DNA from: Enoplolaimus lenunculus
Taxonomy: Eukaryota > Nematoda > Enoplea > Enoplida > Thoracostomopsidae
Length of the DNA stretch: 64,000 nt
Direction: 5' to 3'
Assembly: GCA_030248215.1 (NCBI GenBank)
Contig: JASANG010001006.1
Coordinates: forward strand, 62,001 to 126,000
The position numbers and the translations under genes are program-made. Position 1 is the first letter of the stretch; each line of letters begins with the position of its first letter. Of the stretch, positions 45,701 to 56,400 are shown one piece after another. The notes below the pieces were generated by a model. The model was not told where the DNA came from. It saw only the letters and a program-made list of their open reading frames with translations, and did no database searches.

Positions 45701-48700
45701 GTGAAACTAACCGTTGGGGTGAAACCAACCGTTGGGGTGAAACCAACCGTTGGGGTGAAACCAACCGTTGGGGTGAAACCAACCGTTGGGGTGAAACCAA
45801 CCGTTGGGGTTAAACCAACCGTTGGGGTGAAACCAACCGTTGGGGTGAAACGGACTGTTGGGGTGAAACGGACTGTTGTAGTGAAACCGACTGTTGGAGT
45901 GAAAGCAACCGTTGGGGTGAAACCAACCGTTGGGGTGAAACAAACCGTTGGGGTGAAACCAACCGTTGGGGTGAAACCAACCGTTGGGGTGAAACCGACA
46001 GTTGGGGTGAAACCAACCGTTGGGGTGAAACCAACCGTTGGGGTGAAACCAATCGTTTGGGTGAAACCAACCGTTGGGGTGAAACCAACCATTGGGGTGA
46101 AACCAACCGTTAGGGTGAAACCAACCGTTAGGGTGAAACCAACCCTTGGGGTGAAACTAACCGTTGGGGGGAAACCAACCGTTGGGGTGAAACCAACCGT
46201 GCGGGTGAAACCAACCGTTTGGGTAAAACTAACCGTTGGGGTAAAACCAATCGTTGGGGTGAAACCAACCGTTGAGGTGAAACCAACCGTTGAGGTGAAA
46301 CCAACCGTTGGGGTGAAACTAACCGTTGGGGTGAAACCAACCGTGCGGCTGAAACCAACCGAGCGGGTGAAACCAACCGTTGGGGTGAAAGTAACCGTTG
46401 CGGTGAAACCAACCGTTAGGGTAAAACCAATCGTTGGGGTGAAACCAACCGTTTGGGTGAAACCAATCGTTGCGGTGAAACCAAGCGTTGGGGTAAAACC
46501 AATCGGTGGGGTGAAACCAACCGTTTGGGTGAAATCAACCGTTGGGGTGAAAACAACCGTTGAGATGAAACCAACAGTGCGGGTGAAACCAACCGTTGGG
46601 GTGAAACCAACCGTTGGGGTGAAACCAACCGTTGGGGTGAAACCAACCGTTGGGATGAAACCAACCGTTGGGGTGAAACCAACCATTGGGGTGAAACCAA
46701 CCGTTTGGATGAAACTAACCGTTGCGGTGAAACCAACCGTTGGGGTGAAACTAACCGTTGGGATAAAACCAACCGTTGCGGTGAAATCAACCGTTGGGGT
46801 GAAACCAACAGTGCGGGTGAAACCAACCGTTGGGGTGAAACGGACTGTTGGGGTGAAACGGATTGTTGGAGTGAAACCGACTGTTGGAGTGAAAGCAACC
46901 GTTGGGGTGAAACCAACCGTTGGGGTGAAACCAACCGTTGGGGTGAAACAAACCGTTGGGGTGAAACCAACCGTTGGGGTGAAACCAACCGTTGGGGTGA
47001 AACCAACAGTTGGGGTGAAACCAACCGTTGGGGTGAAACCAACCGTTGGGGTGAAACCAACCGTTTGGGTGAAACCAACCGTTGGGGTGAAACCAACCGT
47101 TGGGGTGAAACCAACCGTTGGGGTGAAACCAACCGTTGGGGTGAAACCAACCGTTGGGGTGAAACTAACCGTTTGGGGGAAACCAACCGTTGGGGATGAA
47201 ACCAACCGTGCGGGGTGAAACCAACCGTTTGGGTAAAACTAACCGTTAGGGTGAAACCAACCCTTGGGGTGAAACTAACCGTTGGGGGGAAACCAACCGT
47301 TGGGGTGAAACCAACCGTTGGGGTGAAACTAACCGTTGGGGTGAAACCAACCGTGCGGGTGAAACCAACCGAGCGGGTGAAACCAACCGTTGGTGTGAAA
47401 TCAACCGTTGGGGTGAAACCAACCGTGTGGGTGAAAGCAACCGTTGCGGTGAAACCAAGCGTAGGGGTAAAACCAATCGGTGGGGTAAAACCAATCGGTG
47501 GGGTGAAACCAACCGTTTGGGTGAAATCAACCGTTGGGGTGAAACCAACCGTTGGGATGAAACCAACAGTGCGGGTGAAACCAACCGTTTGGGTAAAACT
47601 AACCGTTGGGGTAAAACCAATCGTTGGGGTGAAACCAACCGTTGAGGTGAAACCAACCGTTGAGGTGAAACCAACCGTTGGGGTGAAACTAACCGTTGGG
47701 GTGAAACCAACCGTGCGGGTGAAACCAACCGAGCGGGTGAAACCAACCGTTGGGGTGAAAGTAACCGTTGCGGTGAAACCAACCGTTGGGGTAAAACCAA
47801 TCGTTGGGGTGAAACCAACCGTTTGGGTGAAACCAATCGTTTGGGTGAAACCAACCGTTGGTGTGAAATCAACCGTTGGGGTGAAATCAACCGTGTGGGT
47901 GAAAGCAACCGTTGCGGTGAAACCAAGCGTTGGGGTAAAACCAATCGGTGGGGTAAAACCAATCGGTGGGGTGAAACCAACCGTTTGGGTGAAATCAACC
48001 GTTGGGGTGAAACCAACCGTTGGGATGAAACCAACAGTGCGGGTGAAACCAACCGTTGGGGTGAAACCAACCGTTGGGGTGAAACCAACCGTTGGGGTGA
48101 AACCAACCGTTGGGATGAAACCAACCGTTGGGATGAAACCAACCGTTGGGGTGAAACCAACCATTGGGGTGAAACCAACCGTTTGGATGAAACTAACCGT
48201 TGCGGTGAAACCAACCGTTGGGGTGAAACTAACCGTTGGGATAAAACCAACCGTTGCGGTGAAATCAACCGTTGGGGTGAAACCAACCGTTGCGGTGAAA
48301 CCAACCGTTGGGGTGAAACCAACCATTGGGGTGAAACCAACCGTTGGGGTGAAACCGACAGTTGGGGTGAAACCAACCGTTGGGATGAAACCAACCGTTG
48401 GGGTGAAACCAACCGTTGGGGTGAAACCAACCGTTGGGGTGAAACCAACCGTTGCGGTGAAACCAACCGTTGGGGTGAAACCAACCATTGGGGTGAAACC
48501 AACCGTTGGGGTGAAACCGACAGTTGGGGTGAAACCAACCGTTGGGATGAAACCAACCGTTGGGGTGAAACCAACCGTTGGGATGAAACCAACAGTGCGG
48601 GTGAAACCAACCGTTGGGGTGAAACCAACCGTTGGGGTGAAACCAACCGTTGGGATGAAACCAACCGTTGGGGTGAAACCAACCATTGGGGTGAAACCAA

Positions 48701-48976
48701 CCGTTTGGATGAAACTAACCGTTGCGGTGAAACCAACCGTTGGGGTGAAACTAACCGTTGGGATAAAACCAAACGTTGCGGTGAAATCAACCGTTGGGGT
48801 GAAACCAACCGTTGCGGTGAAACCAACCGTTGGGGTGAAACCAACCATTGGGGTGAAACCAACCGTTGGGGTCAAACCGACAGTTGTTTCGGTGAAACCA
48901 ACCGTTGGGATGAAACCAACCGTTGGGGTGAAACCGACAGTTGGGGTGAAACCAACCGTTGGGATGAAACAAACCG
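42795..48976. repeat. 18-bp minisatellite, about 343 units
   Basis: The unit is GAAACCAACCGTTGGGGT with frequent variants (TTGCGG, TTTGGG, TGCGGG, TTGGGATG, CCATTGGGG). Each unit contains the inverted repeat CCAAC-C-GTTGG and one CpG. Because 18 is a multiple of 3, five frames stay open: ETNRWG and KPTVGV on plus, TPTVGF, PQRLVS and PNGWFH on minus. The longest (42772-47205, minus, 1477 codons) is therefore not evidence for a protein. Blocks of variants recur in the same order at offsets that are multiples of 18 (1224 and 1800 bp), showing expansion by unequal exchange. Confidence 0.95.
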
Positions 48977-49736
48977 CAAGCTCTATAAAGTGGTGAAAGT
49001 TATAACCGTAAAATTACATAGCTAACGGGAAAAAAGTGCTGAACCAAAATGGAAAATTTCGTGCACTTTCTGTAACGAGTTTTGACCGTAACTACTGAAG
49101 GCCACTCTCTTTTGGCAAATTCTTTGGCACAGATATTGCCGACGGACCAGTATACCAGTGTACAAAATTTAAACGAAATAGGTCTGCCATTACTTGAGTA
49201 CCAACATGCAAACTAAACTGAAAATACGCACTTGAGAAGTTGCGGTGAAATCAACCGTTGGGGTGAAACCAACCGTTGCGGTGAAACCAACCGTAGGGGT
49301 GAAACCAACCATTGGGGTGAAACCAACCGTTGGGGTCAAACCGACAGTTGGGGTGAAACCAACCGTTGGGATGAAACCAACCGTTGGGGTGAAACCAACC
49401 GTTGGGGTGAAACCAACCGTTGGGGTGAAACCGACAGTTGGGGTGAAACCAACCGTTGGGATGAAACCAACCGCAAGCTCTATAAAGTGGTGAAAGTTAT
49501 AACCGTAAAATTACATAGCTAACGGGAAAAAAGTGCTGAACCAAAATGGAAAATTTCGTGCACTTTCTGTAACGAGTTTTGACCGTAACTACTGAAGGCC
49601 ACTCTCTTTTGGCAAATTCTTTGGCACAGATATTGCCGACGGACCAGTATACCAGTGTACAAAATTTAAACGAAATAGGTCTGCCATTACTTGAGTACCA
49701 ACATGCAAACTAAACTGAAAATACGCACTTGAGAAG
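48743..49736. repeat. Tandem duplication of the array edge
   Basis: The unique flank starting CCGCAAGCTCTATAAAGTGG at 48974-49239 is repeated at 49471-49736, and each copy is preceded by minisatellite units (the second by about 13 units, 49240-49470). The two flank copies look almost identical, so the event is recent. Confidence 0.9.
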
Positions 49737-49854
49737 CGCGAACCATATATATGAACACTATCGTGTTCATATGATTGGCTATGATGATTTTCGTTTATCT
49801 CTAGGATTACTTTCATTTTATTTTTCTGTGTTACACTTTTCGACGATCTCAGTG

Positions 49855-50480
49855 ATGTTCTGTACTCTAATTAAAGTTAATTAGGGTATTGCTTTTCGCT
49901 CGCTTGGCTTGCGATATTTCAAGTCGTGTTCGGCTACCAAGCCCGCCAAAAATTTGGGCACCTAAAAGGGAACTCAAAAATTGGTCTCGGAGCCGACTTG
50001 GAAAACATGGCCTACCTATTTTCCGTCAAAAAATTTAGATGGGTCACCAAATTTCAGTATTTTTACTGACTTACGTAATTTAAATTTTGAATGGTTACCG
50101 AATTACGGTAGTCAAGTTTCAGATGATTTAAAAATAGGGTCATGATATTTGATTCTGATTGGCTACTTTCCCGTGTAGCATAAAAGATTAACTCCCCTGA
50201 AAATGAACTACCATGACTCTTCGAATTAGATGCTACAGGACTACCAAAAACGGAGTCAAATTCGACTCTGCCAGAGTCAAACGTGCGATTCAGCTACTCG
50301 AATTTGACTGTGGTAGAGTCGAATTTGACTCAGTTTCTGCAACCCCGTAGAACCTATTTCGGAGAGAGTCAATTAACTCAATATTATATAATTTTGACTA
50401 CTCTTCTTTAATAATATATATAGTATTAACTCTCTCTTTGTATGTAATATTGACTCAAACGGTTACGGTTGACATCGTCG
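49855..50480. repeat. Right-flank copy of the dispersed repeat, split by a GAGTC element
   Basis: 49855-50045 matches 39855-40036, and 50049-50210 plus 50383-50480 match 41440-41760. A GAGTC fold-back fragment (50213-50380) separates the last two parts. Confidence 0.65.
50213..50380. repeat. GAGTC fold-back element, copy 6, ends lost
   Basis: It runs from GACTCTTCGAATTAGATGC to CGGAGAGAGTCAATTAACTC; the outer GCAAAAAATGG arms are gone. Confidence 0.75.
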
Positions 50481-51014
50481 TATGAAAACGTCTAACGTGG
50501 TACGGTATGCAGATATATTCATTATACTTGACACATGAATTATCAAGCAAAGAAATTTTTTTCTCGTTTATTTTCAAAAGGAAAACTGCACTCTGGTGAT
50601 TATTGAAATCTTTAATACGTAGGAGAACTCGAAGTATAAATTGGCTAGGAGAAATTTCGTTTATCTCTAGGATTTTGAAAAGTTTTCCTTTAATACTCCA
50701 TTGTTTCGTTACTTTTATTCTATTTTTCGGTGTTACACTATCCGATTAACTCCCGTTTTTCCAAAAATTCACTCATTTATTTTATAACTCGGTTTCTTCT
50801 TAAACCCACTACAAGAGCCATAAAATGTTCGGCTTTTCGTAAAAAATATCAAGTTCTATTTCTATATTTAAAGCATTAGAGTTTAGCCTGCGACTCATGG
50901 GGAAATGACAACTCCGCCTGCAGCAGTGGGTTACCTTCCATTTTAAAAAAGGTCATGTAAAAGATAAAAATGTGTCCCGTTCAATAATACTATACATCGT
51001 GAAAATTGTCAAAT

Positions 51015-51230
51015 GTCCAGTGCGAAAAATATCGCGAGAAACATGTGTCGAAGGTCTACGAAAAATATCGTGAGAAACAAGTGTCGCAGGTATGCGGAAA
51101 ACTATCATCATGAGACAAAGGTGTCGCAAGTTTGCGTAATATAAATTTGACCGTGAGAAACACGTGTCAGATGGCAGCACGATAAAGGTAAACATCATAG
51201 AAACAGATGTCAAAAGTCTCATACGTATTT
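51015..51230. repeat. Degenerate tandem repeat of about 40 bp
   Basis: Four to five units of GAAAAATATCGTGAGAAACA plus GTGTCGCAGGTTTGCG in direct order, decaying rightwards. A 100-codon minus-strand frame through it is incidental. Confidence 0.65.
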
Positions 51231-51478
51231 TAGGCACCGTTTCAGCAGAATACATTCAAATAGACATTTTAATAATACAATTCTATCCGCATACTGAATG
51301 AAAACTTTAATGCGCCGTTAACTTCAACAGTGTTTTACGCAAAACAGATTCGATGTTCGAGTATTATGGTCTTGCGCCGGTTTCGATAGGCTGTAGCCAT
51401 GGTTTAAACAAGTATGTTGAACATGTATCAAACAGATCGTATTACGAATTTTGCACATGCGTGCAACTACGTTTCCTA

Positions 51479-51686
51479 CACAGCAAAAAAATGGTGAGTT
51501 AATTGACTCTCTCCGAAATAGTCTCTACGGGTCTGGAGAAACTGAGTCAAATTCGACTCTACCATAGTCAAATTCGAGTAGCTGAGTCGCACGTTTGACT
51601 CTGGCAGAGTCGAATTTGACTGTTTTTGTAGTCCCGTGGAGCCTAATTCGGAGAGAGTCAATTTGGCCCACCATTTTTTTGCAGCG
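51479..51686. repeat. GAGTC fold-back element, copy 7
   Basis: CACAGCAAAAAAATGGTGAG to CCATTTTTTTGCAGCG, with a GAGTCGCACG core. Confidence 0.85.
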
Positions 51687-52050
51687 TAGTAACTGTTATT
51701 TGTAATGTCGATAGCTCAATAACGGTCTAATCAACTCAAATACAACTTTTGTAGCCAACTTGCAATTTTACACTCATATATATAATTGGCAAGATATTCT
51801 CGAGACGACAAAATTACCTTCGCTTTATTGACAGTCAAACTTATAAGCAGTAAAGAGTGCAACTAGCCGACTATGAAGCCAAAAATTTCTATTTTCAGAA
51901 GTAACTCAAAAACGTTGAACAAACCGTAAGCAATAATAACCACCAATCAAGTTACTCAACTTGGATGAAGCTGGCATGAATTAGAATAGCGCTATACTTT
52001 ACTGTGCCGCACACCGCCGCACGCCGCTATGCGTTGCTAACAAAAATATA

Positions 52051-52244
52051 CACTGTAAAAAATGGCGAGTCAAAGCTGACCTTTGTAGAGTAAATTTGAC
52101 TCAACTGTGTATAGTCCGGAAAAGCCTATTTCAGAGAAAGTCAAATTGACTCAGCAATTTGAATCGAACGCTAGCGAGTTCAACTCTGATTCACTTTTAC
52201 TGACTGCTTATGAGTCAAGTATTGACTCGGAATTATTTGCAGCG
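52051..52244. repeat. GAGTC fold-back element, copy 8, rearranged
   Basis: CACTGTAAAAAATGGCGAGTC at the left and ATTATTTGCAGCG at the right; the inner arms are shortened and unequal. It directly abuts the next element. Confidence 0.7.
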
Positions 52245-52665
52245 TACTGTAGTGACCCGAATAAAAGGGGGATGATATTTATTCGGCCTATCCAGAGGGT
52301 ACCCCTTTTGTTATTCGGTTACGGACAGATATTTATTTTTAACCCACCTTCCGCCGCCCTTCGTTACTGATATATATCCGGTACGGCAATTATCCGTTGA
52401 ATTAAACGTATATTTGTCATGTGACAATGTTATACTCAGGAATGTACTTCCAAAATTTAAGTACGCTTTATAGTTTCGAACTCAAATTATTTGGTCCTGG
52501 AGTCATTTATACGCTACAGTTAGGGTTAATTGACATTATGGACTCAAATTACGGTTTAACCCTATCCGCTTACGGACTCTTATTAGGGATACGGACTACT
52601 ATTGATTCGGACTCAAAATGGTGACCCCCTGTTATTACCTTCCTCTGATTCGGGTCAATACAATA
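52245..52665. repeat. TACTGTAG family, copy 5
   Basis: TACTGTAGTGACCCGAATAA to GATTCGGGTCAATACAATA. It gives the cleanest left end and a full interior (GGTTACGGACAGATATTTAT, CCGGTACGGCAATTATCCG). Confidence 0.8.
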
Positions 52666-53129
52666 GGCAAAATCTATTCGGTGGCGAGAGGCAATTTTTA
52701 ATAAAAATTTTACTGTTTCGTCCAGCGGCGAGCAGTGAGTATATCGCAACCCTTAGGCTGTTCTAAATTTAAATTTTATTTTGCATTTTGGCCAAATAAA
52801 CACTTGGGATCCAATGAGAAACGTTAGAAGTAAACAATAATTCTTAGTATAGACCAGTCAAGAACATTTCCAGACGTGGCAAAGATAACTTCCAATGCAT
52901 TAATTGAAAAAATTGTCAACCAGGGGAGATGATGAAAAATTCTGTTTCGTAGTAAGGCGGCGTTCCCCCTAATGTTCTTCATCCCATGATTTATGGCGTG
53001 TAGCCGTGTAAATAATTAATAGTTCGGTCATTTATACGCTAAAAGTTGTAAAATTGGATTCGGTTTTTATAAATAAAATTGCATATGGCTGGAGTGGCCA
53101 CTGTAATACTTTGAGGAGCGCAACAGTCC

Positions 53130-53190
53130 TGGCATATTTCTGGCCTAAGCCTCATGCGCGTAAGGATAAACCTAAAATAAGTCTAAAGTA
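53130..53190. repeat. Degenerate TTAGGC-element remnant
   Basis: ATTTCTGGCCTAAGCCTCATG, CGTAAGGATAAACCTAAAA and similar words lie about 210 bp downstream of the transporter stop. Confidence 0.35.
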
Positions 53191-53402
53191 AAAGCAGTAA
53201 TGTACTGAAAATAACGTGACTTGATCGGGATTGTTATCAAAATACTGGTAGCTTGGTAATTTGGCCTACTGAAACAAGCCATCTCTGGCACAGTGTCACG
53301 TACGTTTAGTAACCCAAGCTAATAATTCGAGTGGCGTGAATGCGTGAAAGTATTAAAAATTAATTGTGTAAATAAAATAAAATAAAAAAACCTATTTTAT
53401 GG

Positions 53403-53461
53403 TTAATCAGTCTTTTCAGGCAGTACTTCAAGTAGTTTTTGGCAATTTACTGTGAGTCGAT
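53403..53461 (-). CDS. Transporter exon 13 and stop
   Basis: Acceptor TATTTTCAG. Eighteen codons ([18 protein letters not shown]) and TAA at 53403-53405. The match to CQKLMQVVPQET at the LAT1 C-terminus makes this short exon credible. Confidence 0.88.
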
Positions 53462-56400
53462 CTGAAAATACAAACGCTGCGTTAAACGGCGTGCATTTTA
53501 TTGCAGTTTCACACTGTATATTCTGGTGGGTTGATTCATCAACGCAGACATGGAATGAGTCGTTTCTGGTTATTTCTGAGTTAAAAATGGTAAATCACTG
53601 TAAATTCCGGTGAGTTGATTATAATTCAATGCAGCTCACCCGGAGTCCACTCAACTCACTGTGAAATCAAGTCAACTCAGAGTGAGTTAAAGTTTGCTGT
53701 TGTTAACTCAGAAATAACCAACTTTCAGTCTGAGTTGATTGATTTACTCACTGGAATTTAGAGTGTATGGCTAATCCAAAACCCATACCTAAGGCTATAC
53801 CGTGCCTCTTTCACGTTAAATCACAGGGAAAGTCTACAAAAGCTCATTCCCTGTGTTTAACAAAAAGCCCCTTGCTGATAGATATTTTGGTATTTTGCGG
53901 AGCCATGGATAGTAAAATATGTTATATATTTAATATGTAATATTTTCGCTAAATTTGGGTTAATTGGATGCAATCTATTGCCATTGTCTATGCTTTTAGG
54001 CTTAAGAATTCTATTTAAAATATTAAATCCTTCTCACATTGAGTTGCCTATAGGCAACTCAGCGCAGTGTATATACGTTAAATAATATATATCGCACCGT
54101 GTTTAACAATTGCAACACGTATACATAGTACTAAATCACCACAAGACGTGAGAGCCCCCTCGAGCTCGAGCGTCAAGCTCCTATACCTGAGTGGTGATGG
54201 TATACGCCTTCCACTCCAGTCACTGGAGTTCGAATCCTAGCATAAAAGTAGGTCTCAGGGAAAATAGAAAATATTCATGTGAGAAAGGGTTAATCTTGGA
54301 CCACGCAGTATTCGTTAAATGTATTTATATGTATATGAAATACTTCAGCATACTTTAACTTACTCATTGCGTTATCAATAAACTTCGGTTTATTTCGCCA
54401 GTACACAAATATAAAATAGACCGGAATCCCAGTGAGCATAATACCAATTCCGATCACTGAAACATTATAACATTAAGGGCCAATGTTACTTTAAGGGGCG
54501 TAACAGCAGATTAAGCGTATTCCTAAGCCTAAAGCCTAAGCCAAAGCCTAAAGCCTCAGCCTAAGCGTTGCAAAAATAAGTTCCTAAGCCTAAGCCTAAG
54601 CCTAAACAAAAAAATGTAATCTAGAAGCTAAACCTACTCTTTTATAGACCCACCAAAAACCTGGGCGCCCCTTAAAGTAACATGGGCCAAATTAAGAATA
54701 TACATCTTCAACTTTGATGAGGCTCACAAATGTAAGCTAAACGCTAAACCTGTGTTGATTTAATTCTAAATTTTGAGCTGAATCAAACTTTCAACTTCAG
54801 TTTAGGCTTTAAAAATATTCGAAATTGTATACAGCGAAGCCCTGACTCCGTAGTGTAGCGAGATTTTGAGACCGAAATAGAGCTGTTGGTATCAACAAAG
54901 AAAGACAACTAACTTGTGTCGACTGGTTGTTGAATGAGAGGAAAAACAACGAGAAATACGCATCCAAACAGAAACACGATCGGAAAAAACAGATTGACCT
55001 GAAACAAAAAAATAAACCAAAATCGATCATTTTCATTTTACAAGAGATTAAAAGTTAAACAGTTTTTGTGGAATTTTTTGTAGCATTTTTTGCCGCAACA
55101 CACCATTTTGAATTGTAGAAATTGAACATGGTTGCTTCTTGGCTGGCCAATGTTACCTTTGCCCTCTTAACAGTAGCCCAAGCGTATTCTTAAGTCTAAA
55201 ACTATGTCTCAGTGTAAGCGTATACATAACTCTAATGCCAAGTCCAAATGTAAGAACAACCATAAATAGTCTAAAACCATAGCTACTTTTATGCAAACCC
55301 ACGAAAATATGGAACGCTTCTGAAAAGCACTATAGCCATGTGTGTAATCCATTCGAAATCCCTGTATTGACTTCTTAAAAGTTCTCGGGGTCCACTAACA
55401 TGTTGTTATGGCTACCATTGGCTAATCTAGTGGGATCGGGTTTCACTCACCCAACCTGCCGTGCTAAAAATTTTGAGACGGAAAATGGTTTATCTGAACA
55501 TCAAAACATGTTTTACAGACAATTCGCTGCGAAATATGGCGTGAATAGTCAAATTGACTCTCTCCGAAATTTGACTCTGTGGGACTACAAATTCGACTCC
55601 GACAGAGTCAAACGTGCCACTCAGTGAGTCCAACTTGACTCTGAGCCGGAGTGGAATTTGACCCAGTTAGTGTAGTTCCTTAGAGCCTATTTCGGATACA
55701 GCCAATTCGACTCACCATTTTTTGCGGTTTACTAATCTGTCAAACGCGTACCTGTAATGGTCTCGGATAATCTTTTGGTGGCATCGAATATCGCATATAC
55801 AGCAGACCAGACGTTGCGACTCCAATTGCAATCCAGTTGACGATTTGTACATAATTAATCAGAGTATATATGTTGTCACTCATTGTAAGATATATTAACG
55901 CTAAAAAGCCCTAAAAATTTATAAACAAAAACTAAAAACAAATTTAGCTTAAATCACTTTTTAAAGCAATTTTGAGTTAAAAATGTGTCACATGTTAATT
56001 ATACTGACGTGTTCATTGAAAGGCAGAAAACTTGGGGAAATAAGAGACTTATAAGCTTAGATTTAGGCTTAGGATTTAGAATAAGGATCACGCTCATATA
56101 TTTAGGCTTGCGCTTATTGTTAAGTTTAGGTTTAACTCTAGACTTAGCTTTAGCGGGAAATGACATAACATGAGCCAAAAGCAATATGTATTTATTATTC
56201 AGTGTTTTTGATATTTTTCGTTAACAACTTTGAAAATATATGTTTCAACTAACCCGTTCAAGGTACTTTAAATTCGTCACCATGCGATGCGAACGGCAAT
56301 TATTTAGCCAGTGTACCAATGTTACTATATACAGAGCTATTGTAGCAAAAAGTTTGCATAAAACTGCCAAGGTGGTCAATGATTACAGTGGATTAGTACA

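Larger units (their letters stand above)
39287..53402. other. Intergenic region between ubc-9 and the transporter
   Basis: This stretch is dominated by the 18-bp minisatellite and its flanks. Repeats are listed at 39855, 40588, 41440, 41796, 42795, 48743, 49855, 50213, 51015, 51479, 52051 and 52245. No supported exon lies here. Confidence 0.6.

Noticed and set aside
42772-47205. 1477-codon minus-strand open frame rich in TPTVGF
   Set aside because: The 18-bp unit leaves five of six frames open, so length is not evidence; there is no splice, start or codon-position signal.
42795-48976. CRISPR-like array
   Set aside because: Units are contiguous with no spacers, and the genome is eukaryotic with spliced genes.
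54185-54237. Functional tRNA gene
   Set aside because: A- and B-box words are present but acceptor and T-stem pairing fails, and the same sequence is part of a repeat family.
54478-54688. True chromosome end or fusion point from TTAGGC runs
   Set aside because: Runs are short, degenerate, on both strands and mostly bounded by inverted repeats within introns and intergenic DNA.
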